Of a DNA stretch of 64,000 bases, positions 1 through 14,900 are shown one piece after another. Position numbers and translations under genes: made by a program. Numbering within the stretch: the first letter of the stretch is position 1; each line of letters begins with the position of its first letter. Below the pieces are notes generated by a model. It had not been told where the DNA came from and ran no database searches. It saw only the letters and a list, made by a program, of their open reading frames with translations. The stretch is from Tomocerus qinae (taxonomy: Eukaryota; Arthropoda; Collembola; Entomobryomorpha; Tomoceridae): assembly GCA_020055645.1 (NCBI GenBank), contig CM034548.1, positions 42,834,296 through 42,898,295 of the forward strand, written 5' to 3'.

Positions 1-3000
1 GTAATGATAATAATATTGTGGCCACTCGTTTACAACTTAACTTACTAGGCACACTTATACATACTGCAATGGCATGCATCAAATCACAATTCAAAAGTGT
101 AAAAGGCTAATTCCTCACTGCTAAATGCATTGCAGATTTACTTCAACGTTTTGAGCATATGGGGAGACGGAGCGAAAAATTCATACACATATTTAATACT
201 CTTAATATTTACGTCTACTCTGTCTCACATTATTATGTTTTAGATATTGCATGACAAGAGTGTGATCATTTCTGTGTTCGTTCACGTCTACATAATAGTA
301 ATTTAGTGGAGAGCAAGAGCAACAGAAGTGTGAATGAAAATGCGTTTATTTCTATGATGCAGTAGAATATTAGTTACTGTCAGTGCCAGTAATACAATAT
401 TATAAGGATAAAATGAATAGGACATTAGACTTTAAGAGCACTCAACTCTAAAATTACAATGATTTTCCCAAGCCTTCACTTTTAAGAAATTGAATTAAAA
501 CTTGATATTAATTTACTCTAAATTAGACAGCTAAAGTAATAATTCAATTTCCCTTTATGTACCCTTAATATTTTCCAAATTTAGCGTGTTTTCAGGGATA
601 AAGAGCTCAAATGTCTTCAATTTCTTTAATTTCATGTGATGTTACTAATTCTATGTAGCCAATTAAATAATGCTGTTTTCTTTATGACTACAAATGTTCT
701 AAACTCGAAACTAAAGGACATTAATATATCAATTTTGAATAAATCACCAGATTTGTAGCATTGCTCAATTTTAATTATAAACAACAATGCAAAAAATTAA
801 TGTCGTTGCGTCAGAGATGCATTAATATTTATGGCTGTGACACTACTACAGATACACTTTTGCAATGAGGAATTACATTGTTCCATTGTTCATTCTACTC
901 CTTTTTGCTTTAAAAATGATCGGCATTCTGTTCTAGAATCTCAATATGCATAATATATTTTATTAGGTATCATGTAAAGTAGGTAACTAGATTTTTGTGT
1001 GGTTTCTTTGGCATATATTTCCATTTTATGGAGCTGCCGAGTCTTCTGTTCACCATTCAGCGTCTGCCGTTTTCCATCCTACCGTGCCACGCACCTTGTC
1101 TTAAGTATTTCGTTCGTGAATACATTAACTACAGACTTCGATCATTTCACAGCTGCTAATTTTTTGTCCATTTATGTTAGTAATAACGTCTAGCTTTTAT
1201 ATATGCTGCTGTATGTACTCATAAAATACCATATACCAATCTCCATCATTTCCTATTTAACTACCTGCACATATACTAATAATCTTTTAACTCCTTTACG
1301 CCCAGAGAGCTTAAAATTGGCAATTTGAGTGCGTCCCTTCCATTCATTCTCGCTATCAGTTTTGAATTTCATTATGATCAATTCCATCACATTTGTTTCA
1401 TCATTCTCATTACTGACTGGGCTCTTGGCACGAACGTCGAAAGAGCAGATGTGCGCACACAAATTATTATTTATTGTGTATCTTTATTGCTTTACCTAAT
1501 ACAGGCAAGCAATTCAAATATTATATGCAATATTCGAAACTATTGAGTGAGAGTTTCGCAAGTGTGTTCTTCGTTCTTCATCTAAAATGACATTCAAAAG
1601 TAATATTGTTATGTGAAGAACTAGTAAGGCTGCCAGGCCTACGGACAGGTTAATAAAATAGTGCTTGCGTCCAGATATGCACACACGCAAGGTAAATGTA
1701 ATATCCTTAAATGTTGAATTCGTCTTTAATTGTAATAATAGATTTTCCCCTTTTAATGCTGAATATGACTTTAATACTTGCATTTATTCCCCTTCACCCT
1801 TCCCTATTTATATTGAATTTTTTAAAAACATTTTTGCAATTTGTTGGAATTTAGATCTGTTCTATGGTGTCATTAGAATTTTAAGTTTCTTAGATGTGTT
1901 TGAAATTTAGATCTAATTTGAGATACCAAGAATGAAGAGTTAAGAATGATAAAAACCCTTTGAAGCGAAATGTAAAAGCAATCCAGAAAAAAGTTTATAA
2001 GCAATTTTGCGTAGGACGCGAAAAATTTAATTTAATTCAAAAATTTATTTTTCTTAAAGATTTCGTAGGGATAAGTGCTTTGGTGCCCCCCTGGTTAAAA
2101 GTGTGGCATGATGTCAAAAGATGTGTCTCGCTTTAAAGCAAGAGATTTTCATAATAATATTAAGCGCTAGTCTGTAGAATGTATCACAAGATATTGCTGA
2201 CTGTTGTTAAAATTGCATCATGAATGGATGTAGTAGGCACTTGCAAGTAATTAGTTCATAATTGTACTCAGTATGGTAGTGCTCCAAAATATAAATACTC
2301 TATATAATGGTAGTGGAATATTTCCTAAATAAAACATCTTGTCAGTAATAGTAATAGGTAACTGTGTTATTCTATCTGTTGTTTGTTCCTTATCTCACAT
2401 GATAAGTTGGATTGCTTTATATGGATGTTGAAAAGTAAATAGGATATTAATCTCTAGTTTTTCGTTTGTATTGTGTTTGTATTTGTATGAGTCTAACAAT
2501 GAATGTGCTGTATCAATACAATATTATAATCTATGTACATTTGCATAAGAGAAACATCAAAATGGCATCAACAACTTTGAATGGCAGAATGAAAATGTAA
2601 TGCACTAATTGTATAGTTGTTTTCAATGCTTATTAGTAGCACAGTAAGATTCAATTCGTAAAATAAGATTTACCACCTAATGGTGAAACAAGTAAACTTG
2701 CGATTAATATATTTACGCTAAACATCCAATTCATCGTACTTTAAATGCGAAACCGCCACAAATATAGATATTTCAAATACAAGGATATAAATACTTAAGT
2801 GGGCATTAAAATTAGATTTCTGAAGTTAATTCTCCGTTTAAATGGTAGGATGACAAATTTTACAAAAGCAAATGTTTTTTAATATCATATTATTATATTC
2901 AGAAGTATCAGAAGTATTATTGTATGGTCTTCGTCTCGGGTGATATAATTTTCCATTTAAGTAATCTGTGATTTTATAGACGAGTTGTGAAGGAGTTTAT

Positions 3001-5200
3001 TTCTCTAAGCAGTCATAACTTTTTATGATGTCCACTGCTAATAGAATCGGAGACAGGAGTAAAATGCTCATGTACTTAGATAATTATATGATATTATGAC
3101 ACTGCCTTGACACACAAGACATGTCCATCTCCCCCAATTTACGATTCGACGAAGCAGCGAACTCTTTTCTCTAAAATTCTTCCAAATTGAATGGTCTGAC
3201 TTTCTTCATGATGATGACGAGAGGACGAGTGTGACTATAATATAGATGCAGTAGGTGCCTACATTTAATATTGTTCTGTCTGATGTAATGTCTACAAGAT
3301 GCTTTTTAGGTGTACAGTTGAGAATGGAAATAGTAAGTAATGCTCGACCTCCCACTCGTTCTGCTGAATCTTCAAATCGAATGACTTCTCTCTGGCAATA
3401 AAAGCTTATCCACTCGTATTTATGGACGGCTTGCATGCAATGCCACTATATAAAATAATGGAATTCTGCTTAATATAGTTGTTCTTGCTCAGTCGTCGCA
3501 TATAACGCCCTATTGCCAATGTTTTGCATACCATACAAATCTACGCATATTCCGAGCGAAATAAAGCATTCCAATCCAAAATCCCTATTCAAGTTTGCGA
3601 ATTGCAATATACGGGGCAAAAGGCAACTTGCCTATCCGTGAACATTGTCATGAGTCTACACCTTGTTTTCTGGCAAGCATATGCTAGTCTAGTCTTTATT
3701 CTGTGAAGCTTTCAATAGTTGGCCTGATTTTTCTGTTGCCTCCTGACTCCTGAGATATGTAAATTTGTATAGCACTATTTGAAAATTCGGGATATCAGAG
3801 GAAACGAAGTGTTGGTTGATAGGCAAGTATTTATTATATATTTACGAGATAATAATAATGTTGATACTCTATATATTTCGTCACCGATTGAAATGTTACA
3901 CTCACACACTCCCTGACTACCGTCTACCGACTGACAGCCTCTTCATCATCGGTGACACTAATTATAATCGAAACATCCGCAGTGGGGGAGAATGATTATG
4001 CGTAGGCACTAGCCCAAACTGGGGAAATATTCAGCTAAATGTAATGTTAGTATACTTAAATAGAACTAAATAGTCTGCAATGGGTCGTACCTTATGATAC
4101 GTACAATTTTTATCAGGATGATTATAATTTATAGCTCTTAGTACTTATTAACAAATTATCAAATCTAAGTACATACATGCACAGGGTTAATGGGTTCAGT
4201 AAATAGTGAACACGGGAAACATGAACTACCACAATATAAACTATATCATAAAAAATGCCGTGTCAAAAAGGAAGAATGTAAAAGTTCCGTGAGCAAAGCT
4301 ATCAATAAGCAAGTCACGTAATCACGTCACTAGTTCACTCAGGTAGATATACAAGAAACGAACTGCAATTTCGCAATGCCAATCTAATGTTATCATTACG
4401 ACTTGTCACAAAGAAAGACTCGTATCGTTCTATGTGACACTGCGACAGTTGTACTGCCTGTGACTACTACTTGTAATACCACTAGTAAGGCAGACTCTTG
4501 CTCAGGGTGACCACTTTTTTCACAACGGCGGCTTGGGTGACTAAAGGTACAGGGAAAACATTTTTTAATTCTCACATTAGAACTACGTCCCAGTTTTCCT
4601 AATGCCTTATTGTTAGTTATAATCACTTTTTGAATCCAGTGATAAAATCTATTTACTCAATAAAACTTTTTTCTGTTTATTATTTTATGACCATGTTTAC
4701 CAAATTCCCATGACATCTCCCGTTAAATTCTTGAAACTAACCTTTTATAAAAATGTCGTTTAAAAAAGAAATCCAATTTTTCCCGTAAGGCTAATCAATG
4801 AAAACGAATGTAAATTTAATCTTAAACTTTTATAAGGGAAAATTCAGATCAGAAAGGTGAGACATGGATTTTCAATTGTCACTTTGTCACAGAAAAGGTT
4901 TCAATTGCATCTATTCAATCGGGATTCAGTCAGATCTGAATTCTTATTACTGGAGAATGGTACATACGGAATGTTACAATATGACCCAGATTACATAATA
5001 CTATTGATATAGGTAAAATTTATCAGTTCGCAGTTCATGCTTAACATAGACCGTTTGTTCGGTCGTAGTTTTGATATGATTTTCATTAGTAAGTAAGTAC
5101 TGTATTTCATCCTACAGTATTTTCCAAGAAATCTATACTAAATTTATTCGTTCTTTACAAATATCAATCTCCTTCTGGATTAGTGTGAGCTGAACATGTT
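1..5200. other. AT-rich non-coding stretch
   Basis: No supported gene. The ORFs on both strands are short (under 90 codons), rich in Phe, Ile, Tyr and Leu, show no domain, and lack paired splice sites. An inverted pair of about 10 bases (cgtcaccgat / atcggtgacg-like) lies near 3878-3955. The stretch is intergenic or the intron of a gene whose exons lie outside what can be recognised. Confidence 0.5.
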
Positions 5201-5214
5201 GATGATGTTTTTTC

Positions 5215-5900
5215 CCCCACAATATTAGGTTAGTAGTAGTGGAAGGCAATTCTTTGCTCTTGTGTATGAGTATATAGCTGGTATGTATTTATATATATAT
5301 CTCTTTTTATCTACCTTTGGTGTGCGTATGGGTATGAAACAGGATAAAATGAAATCATTGTTAAAAAAGTGACTCGGAAGAGGACAATGGAAGGAGTGCG
5401 GGCGGGCAGGTCTGGTTGTTGAGAGAGACGTTTATTTTGGTTTTGTAGGATTAATAATAATGGGAGCAAGGAAGAAGGACAGTAATATGTAATGTAGGTA
5501 ACTGTCTGTCGTCAGAACTTAGTTAGTGGTTTATTATAAGTCATGTCCAATTAAGTATGCATCCCAGTGGCTGTCTCAGTCGAGTCGTCTAATAAGTACT
5601 ACGGCAGTTAATGGCCGTGTGCAAGGCGTGTGTTGCACGTAAAACGCTTCAGAATTTCCTTTTGTCATTGAAGATGTTGTTCTTTGTTGTCGCTGTGGTT
5701 AAGGGAGTAGTAGTGAATGACAGACGAAGAGCACACATGCAAACAAATAGTCATAAAGGCCACATCCACCACAGAAGACCACAGACAACGGAGAAGTCGT
5801 GTCAGAGAGCTCGCTCTGATGTTGGTGGTAGGACGAGCAGGCTGGCTGAGCAGCGGTTTCTTTCCTCTCTCACACGCCAAACCACGGCACTAGCATTTTT
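5215..5900. other. GC-richer patch, possible promoter or untranslated exon
   Basis: Composition departs from the surrounding AT-rich DNA: there are purine-rich runs near 5370-5480, then a mixed-composition segment. A match to the arthropod initiator TCAGT occurs near 5577 (tgtctcagtcgagtcg). A plus-strand ORF of 97 codons (5611-5904) follows; it is basic, unlike any family I know, and has no convincing donor. This could be a start region for a transcript, but nothing in the sequence proves it. Confidence 0.2.
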
Positions 5901-5904
5901 CTAA

Positions 5905-8900
5905 TGGATCTAGCCATTAACTTGTTTTGAATGTTTACCTATTAGTTATTTTCCATTGTTTCGTCCTGTCATTGACTGATTACTTGCATTGCCGTGAATA
6001 TCGCTTTATTACTATCAGTTAGTAGTCTCAAGGAGGCAATGCATCACTTAATAGCTCCATCCCGGTTACTTGCTGTTTCTAGTATCCACAACAATCCTAT
6101 ACTGAAACGAAATCCTCTTAGTTCAACTTGCATCCAACCAAACTCTGCAAGGTTACATTATTTTTATTTATCGTTTTGCACAGCGTCATTCCTATTGTCA
6201 AACAATTTTTCTGAACTGTCGTGGATTGTCAAGAGTCAACAGGACAGGTCAGGCTCACTAGCTCATTCAGTCACACTCAGAGGATGCACTTTTTATGATT
6301 TTTGTATTGTCTACTTATTAGTACAGTAATTAGTTTGGTGCTGTACGACCCATGCCTGCGATTCCCTTCTGCCTGTTATATCATTATGCATGTGGAATGT
6401 CAATCTAAATTAAGTAATTTAATTATTATAGCTGAAAACGTGAAGAGTCATAAGACGGGAATTAATATAATAGTCAATTTGCTGATAACTGTAGGTAGGA
6501 GTAGTGATTCCGTTTTGCTTCATCATCATGTCAGTTATGATATTTGTATCACTTTTGTGAATAGCCTATTGTCTTTGTTTATCTGAAATATTAATGATAC
6601 ACATAAAAGTATTAATAATTGTATTATTTGCATGCAGGAAATCGGTGCACTATGAATTAACGGAATTTCTGTTGAGTGTATTAACAAAGATTAATGTAGT
6701 TGCAAGTGAGTTGCAAGTGATGCCTCTGAAAATGTTCTCAGTCCAATGTTTAATGTGAAAGCTTCAATCTGTCTGATTTTTATATCCCTTTTGATCTTCA
6801 ACTTCTGTGGAACCATTTGGCTTTAGCACATATATAACATAGCTCCTGAGAGTGATTTTCCTCGTCGACAGCAGTTGTGATACGGTAAACAATAATACCC
6901 TCAACTTAAATAGCCAAGGAGTTATTTCAGTAGGGGTGCTTGCTTACAATGTTATTTCATTATGTGTTTGTTTGTTCGTAGAGAGACCTGCTAGGTTAGG
7001 TAATCTGCATTATCTAGGCAATGGTACGATTATCTGTAGACACTCATTGTCATAATTACAAATGGAAGTACACACAGACAAGTATGAGACTAGTTAGCGC
7101 AGTTTTCTGTCTTCCCTTTTCTCGTCTCGTCCTATCGATTTCAATCTTCTCATCTAAAGAGTAGAAAGTCATTTTTTTCTTAACATACCTTATCACATCA
7201 TATCATCTACTTATTGTACTTATTGTCTGCCTCTTGCTTCGCTGCTCCTTTACTTAAAGAACATGAAACTTACATTCAACAAAGAATAAATCAATATCAC
7301 TTGTTGTACTACGATTATGAATCACTTTTTACCTAGTTATTATAAGTATTTAGACTTATGCTAGCAGAGATTCCGACAGGTGGTCCAGAAAAATGTCATC
7401 ATACTAGACGCTTTTTACTGCTTCAAAAAATTTCTGTCTATACATAAGGAATTGAGCGTCAGATTAGAAATAATATAATCAACATAATAATAATAATGGC
7501 AAGAGAGAGTCGCATCAGTGTATGCAAATATAATTAAAATAAACTAGAACTACTGTTCATATACACATGCACGGTTGATGTGTCTCTATACTTCAGTTAT
7601 CCTTTGATGCAAGTAGCAAGTTGGGGTTGGGGCATAAATGAAACAAACTATAGGAGAACAAACTCAAAGCATTGCATTTGCATCGCAGTGTGTCTCTCTC
7701 AAGTATAATTCTCATTGTCATTGCTTTACGTTTATCTTATTTCACTATTCACTACTACTAAATATATCAGAAATTGTCCATAACTCAATACCCATAGGTA
7801 TTTTTGGATATAAATTGACTTGTGTGTTTAATATGTTTATCTATTTGGATGAACTGTTGTAAATGAGATGGAATGTATTTTTTTATAAAACATAAGTAGT
7901 CATGTAACTGATTGTGATAATCGTTGAGGTGCTGCAATTTGCATTGAAGTGTACTATGGGTTAGATTATTTATGCATAATACTTGGAAGTCAGTTCAGTG
8001 AGCGGAGTACATTTATTTTAAAAGTATCTATGTAAGTTCATCATTATTTCATAATGTATATCTGGTGTACAATGGACAACTAATGTAACCACGAACATTA
8101 TCGTGTGAAATAGCCATTTACAAAAGTAAAATTAACATTTTAACAAGCGCGTACTGCGTAGATAGCCTCCTCCTCCTCCTATACTTCTATTGCAATCATT
8201 AAGATGTGTAGGAAGATTACCATCACTCCTTCTATGATATTGTGTGGGGAAGATACTCTCTTTTGTTGCTCAGTTATGCATAAAAAGATTTTAGTATAAT
8301 TCAACTTTGAATATAAACACGTTGATAACGCCATGCATGAGTTTGTATTAAGTAGTTTTAGATAGTGGAAGTGAATGTCTTGGAAAATTGGCGAGTGTTC
8401 TCTTCAACAGCGCCTGCACATCCAATATATAGGACATGGGAAAAAGATAGAACACGAGCGTGATCCTGTCATTCTATCCAGATTAGATGCACATAATATT
8501 CAACATCTAAAACAAACACAAGACTGCATGTCAGTACTCCGAAATGTTAAATTACGTATTTATTACTTTTTTTCTACATGCAACATCGTATACTACTGCA
8601 AATTATAAGTACATTACACTCCACATAATATTTAAAAGTTGTTCTGGTACTCTAGAAACCATTTATTCGTTAATAAATATTAGCAGAAGTATCGTGAAGA
8701 AATTCATGCTCATTTTCTAAGCATTTGCGTGCATCAAAAAATTTAAAATTGTTTTATTCTTTATCATAATTTATCTTTGCATGGCCGTAATTAATATTCT
8801 TCTCCCTTTTCATCAGTCAGAACAATTCAGCAATATAAATACGTAATTTTTTTAAAAATAAACGAAATTGCTATTAAATACGACTGTCAATTACTATAAC

Positions 8901-11900
8901 TATATTATTTAATGCCAGATAGCTGTACAATAACAATTTTAAATATCTTTTATGGTTTGCAAATCATACACTTTCCTTAATGTATAATAGATGTCTGATC
9001 TTTAGTAACAAAAAGTAATTTACTATACAAAAAATTAATTCATTTGCTTACTTAAGTGAAAAGAAGGAAAAGGAATGTGTTTATGCTGTTATGCTATGTT
9101 ATGAGACAATTCAAGCAGAGATCTGACATGGCACGACCGTCAAAGATTGGGTAATTGCAATACGGAAATAACTTCAAGATTGTAAGCACCAAACATTCCC
9201 TAGAGTATTTCAATCATATAAACGCTACTAATCCCAACATATAAAGCTGTATAGTATATTACAATCTCTTGTTTTATGTACCTATCCATTGAATACTACG
9301 AACGAATAAACTAACGAGTCTTATACCTTTGAGCATTATTGTCTTTCTAATGGGTTTTGTCTGTAGCTAATTATGAATTCCCACTTAACCAGGCATAGAT
9401 AAGCCAAATTAACTACATTTTTATAGTGGTCTAAAATTGACTTTGATAGTTTAGATAAGCCTATTTTAAGATTAAGGTTGCAAACATTATTCTGATTATT
9501 TTAATCGACATCTAAAAAAGTTATTACTCTTCACTAAGGTTAAACACATTGCGTCGAGCTAAGTAATATGAATCATATCTGTAGGATATAGTTATTCTGT
9601 ATCTTGTATTTGACTTTTACTATACAACATAATTGTATTGATTGGTCACTATAAGTAAAAAACGTTATAAATTTCAGCATGATATTGGCTAAGTAGTGGT
9701 ATTGTGTATTTTCAATAAAACCTGGTCTGGTAGTGCACGTTAGTAGTGAACGGAAGGACATAAAATATGTTTTGAATGAATAAAACGTGCTCGTTATATT
9801 GAGAATGTGTAGTGCTCTCATGCTAACGACCACGGATGATAATTCCCATCATAAGGTTGTATATGGTTGTTGATTACATGCAGGTATATATAATGAAATG
9901 GCAAAATGATAGGAGCCATTAATTAAAATGCAAACAATTAGAAATAATCTGTAAGTAATCATGATTGTATAGAAATTCTCACACCACATTAAGTGATAGC
10001 ATGTCCGTTTGCAGTATCTATTATGTAAGTATAACGTGTGTAGGAGTAGCATGGAAATAAATGTATAGGTAGGTACTGCAGATAATTCATTAGATGCGAA
10101 ATGTTATGTCACGTCAGTCAAAGTCCGTCTTCTCATGTTAGTAGTAAATAGTGATATAAAATTGCATCCTTATTGAGTTGCTCGCTGGTTTCCGTGCGTC
10201 CGCTCTTACTGTCATTATTTCCCTGAAGAATGCTATTACAAATTTGAAATATCAGTTACTAGTAATATAGGAGATGGATTATTATGATTATCTTGCCTGT
10301 ACAGGTGAGCTGAGCTATGCATATCAACATTTACTTCAATTGCTTACACCATTGTCATGTCCTTTTCTTTATTACTTTCATACAGTGCTATGCTAAGACT
10401 TTTCTGTGAAGTGTTGTGTGCCATAATTACATTTCAGCACCATTATTACGTGCACTGCAAACAATTTTCTTATACAATTAGTAGGTGCCCCATAGATGTG
10501 AGTTATCCATCCGAGCTAATCGTTTAATTTTCTGGTATGATACCAATAAAGGAAGTTGCTGCAAGTACCGTCGGCTCTGTCGTTTTAAATTTACATAGAC
10601 ATATAATATAGTGAACTGTTTATGGAAATGAAAAAGCAACGGGTTAAGCGAACACAAGGTGATTCAGTTCAGTCGGTACAATTTATATATGCTATTTTCC
10701 AGTTATTTTTTCATTACCTATTAAACTATGAATATTTAGAGTAAAATAAGTTTGCAAACCCAGTACTTGCTAAATACCAGTTATTAGCAAATGTTTTGTC
10801 AATAGCAGAAACACAAGAATTAAAATGGTTTTTTCTTTTTTCATTCCGTGGTTCTAAAATGTCACGTTTACTATTTAATTGCGGATGTCCATTGTAGAGT
10901 ACGTAGTGGATGTCTGAACTAGTCTGAAGTAATTCATTCATTTTATTGTGTCCCTAGTGTATATGGAGTATAGTAAATATGTGAAACGCGAGCCTCAATT
11001 TACAAGCAAATAAAATCTTCTGCCTCAGGTGGATGACATCTCATCACGCAATATTGCATAATTCAACTATTTCCTATTACTTGCTAATGTAATAAATATG
11101 TTACTCTTTTTAGACAATTTGGAAATCATTTTCGCATTTTATATTGCGTTTTTCTTTCAAAGTTGCTATTGTCACTACATGGGCACCTACATAGTATAAT
11201 TTCAATGACAGACGTTTGCATGTTTGAATTTCATTTGGTTTCATACATTTTAAATTAGAAACTGGCAACGAGAATCAAAACCAAAGAGTTGTTGGTTTTT
11301 GTTGTATCTAGAATCCATATAAAAGCATGTGTAAGAGTATTGTTTGTGCTCTACTCCCTCCTCACCATTTGCTCACATCTTGCATTTCATTAGAGTATAC
11401 AAGCGACACAATTTAGGTTCCTTACAATATCTGCAACTGCATTGGATTTGAAAGGAATTGCATATTATTGCATTCGTCTGACTTCTAAAGAAGCAATAAA
11501 AAAGTTCTTGTTCCTCCTTTTACTTTTTGCTGTCCATGTGATTGAAGATTTGACATTGAAGCTCAGATTTTAATTTGCGAAATTGCCTTCTTGTATGAGT
11601 GATAGTGATGGGAGAATTATTTATATTAGATTTGTTAAAAGAGACTCGCTAAGTTGCTCCTAAAGTTTTCTCGAAGAAGATTTGGCAGTCAGATATACTG
11701 CAGAGAATGTCCGCGTGCTAGACATATGGTTCGAGTGCTGGTTCATTCTAATGAACAACTCATATAATAGTACCAACAGTATAAATTTTATGGTACAACA
11801 CACTCTATGCTTTAAGCACACCCCAAATGGATGGGAGTGGGAGGATGTTAAAAGAACGATATAAAGACTAGTGTAATTAGTTTCTAATTGCCAATAAAAC

Positions 11901-14900
11901 CATTCTGCATTTTTAAGCTAATTACTTGCTTATCAACCTTGAAGATAGATTGGGAGATGCAACTGCGACAATAAATCTATATATAGATATCAAACAGCCA
12001 GCATTGAATTTCTCCAAACAGTTGTATAAAAATATTTGAAAAAATCATGGAATTTTATATGCCTGCTAACCAATGAATAAATCCCTTTGAGGTCATTATA
12101 ACGTCCGCAACAATTGTCTCAAAATAAATAATTAATGCATTGCAATGAACTCATCGCAATGTAGTGTATGAAATGTGCAATATTTAGATGATCATAATCG
12201 CTTTAATATTTTTATCAGCTCTTATGGGTTAAGATCCCATTTACGGCTCAACCTGCCGATAACCTCTCTTTGATGTTTCAAAAAAAGGGTTGAATGAACT
12301 ATAAACATTGACAAATGTTTTAATAACCTTCAAATTATGAAGGGTAGTCAAATGTTGAGTTGAATCTGATACCATTTACAGTTAAATAAATGGAAAGTCA
12401 AATTCTACTTCATCTATTAGAGCTGCTTGCTGTTCGGTTAAAAATTGAATGTTGTGAAAATATTAGACTACACACCGCCGTTGATGAAAGTATGTGATTA
12501 TTAAATTCTCCTAATTCCCCCAGAGATGGGTCAAAATTGTATTAAAATAAAAACTGCATAATCTCAGTTTTCGAGCATATGCAAATATGACTTTCTGTCG
12601 AAAAGCTTAACCGAATATGTCCAGGTTTAACTTTCATCCGCTTACTGTCGCAAATGACGTCTGAAAAATTGTTAAGTTTTTTGTGACGCTATTTTTTCAA
12701 AGATTGCAAGTAAACGTTATCTGTAGGTCTGTCTTCAGCATCAGCTAAATGTTTTAAGACCAAATACAAATAGCTAGCAAACTTTAACACTTTGCACTGG
12801 CGTCGGCTGAGTCCTAATCTAATTACCGTTGCATTGTATTGTAATTGTATTTTGAGTTGTTGCATTGCAAACTGCAAGTCGGCTGTGCTTTGACTCCTTT
12901 GTTTGGCCGGTCAGTGTATGTGAGTATTTGATTTGGCCAATTAGCAGTTGAGATTTTTAATGTGTGTAGCTGAGAATATGGATTACCCATGCATATTAAT
13001 ATTATTTGCATATCTATAATAGTAATGTGGTTGGTGCCTAGTATAATATTTGCCTGTAGTGCATTTGTATTGCAAATTCAGTCGCTCTATGTGCACGATA
13101 TGTTATCAGAGTGCGTGTGATATATGGGACACTGTTTATCGCTGTTAGTTCCTTAGTTAAGTTCTTTCGTAACAAAAACCTTTTATCTACATTGAGTCAA
13201 AGTCTTCCTTTCTCTTTCCTACTACTACATCCTAAACCATCGAACTCTGCAGTTTGTAAAGATAAATTAGTGATTAACTTTGAAAAAGACATCGACAAGC
13301 TCTCATTAAAAGAATACTTAAAGCCAATATCGTAAGCATGTCTATAGTCTATGTATAAGTGGAGAAATGTAATACTTACTGCGTACTTTAATCATACTGG
13401 TAATTAAATTCATTTTTATGCGAAACATTCTGATGCATGTAATCTAATTGGAACTGACGTGAACGAAATTAAAAGCAAACAACAGGCTCTAAGAATATAA
13501 AGCAGTACAAAATAACCTAGTACCGCATTTATCACTGACTAACTTGACTTTAGATAATGTATTTGTTTAACAAGATCAATACAGAAGTTGAGAATTGTGT
13601 GCTCGTTCCCTCTTTTATGTACTTTTGGACTATTTCCTTCTTTCCTTTCAACCAAATCCCCAAATTGCCAAGTTGAATCAATTTAATTTGAAAGAGGATT
13701 AGATTAGCACAAAATGAGATTGGTCTCGACTGTACTTCAACCTTTCAAGATGTTTTCAAAGCTGAAGATAATCCAAATATTGTCTGTAGACAGAGAATAT
13801 AAGACCCTTAAAATATTCTTATAAGACTTTTCCATTCTTTTAACTTTTAGCTAACATTATTGGTCTTTCAAGTTGACTGAATTACTGGTTATAATATAAC
13901 ATAGTCACAGTCTATCTAGCAGAGTAGCAGAGGTAATTTGCTATTTTTAAAATCACCGTCAAATCAAAATACGCTCCATCTTTGAGAAAATTCAATCCTA
14001 TTTAAACAGGTAGTTAATAAATGACTTTGTACGTTAGCAAATCAAATTATCTCTGAAAGAGCAACGATAATTTCTTAAATCGATAATGGCTCCCAATCAA
14101 CTTACTATTGAGTAATTCAAATCGTGCGCCCTTGGGGTCGCAGTAAAGCATCATATAACATTTCACCAATCACCGCATAGGTGGTAACAAAAAAATGTCT
14201 TTGTTTGTATGTAATTGTACCGTTGATATGCTTGCTATTCACAGCTAAACTAATTCAATTAATTCATCAATGGCCAATGCCAAATTTCTATCATTTCAAT
14301 TCACACACATTTAGAGTATCTTTCTTTGCGGTTGTATGTGGACAATGAGCTTTAAAGAGTATTTGCTTTTGATAGAAAGGAATCAGCAAAATCGGGTCGG
14401 AGCTCGTAAAAGCCCATTTCGATGTCGCACAGTCTGTAGTGTGCTGCAAACAGACTTATCTAAATTTCCCTGCAAGCGACGACGTCATAAAACTATTGTT
14501 CTACTCTATTCCGTCTTATATAATGCACATAAATTTACTTTCGTAACTGAATTCTAGTCTGGTACACCTGTTGTAGTCCCTTGTAGCTTAATAAACACAT
14601 TTACTAGTTTCAGGCAGTTGTTTTTAATGAAAATATTATATACTTACTGAGGAATTGTTGATACTTAAGTACAGATACCAATATTGGTGCGGATATAAAA
14701 TGTAATTAATATGGGTACCAATGGTAATCAAGTTATAATAAATATAGTTTAGTACCTATTGTGAATGTATGCAATGTTCATACACCTAAATAAAGGGATC
14801 GTAGACACTGCTTCGGCATCATGAGTATGAAAATGCAAATTTGCACGCTTTACTGTGCACATAATAATTGCAAAGGATTTAATGACTCTTTATTATCTAT

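Noticed and set aside
5611-5904. 97-codon ORF as the missing protease leader exon
   Set aside because: Has a hydrophobic segment and a later SCQRARS, but no phase-0 donor and no Cys-His pattern like homologues.
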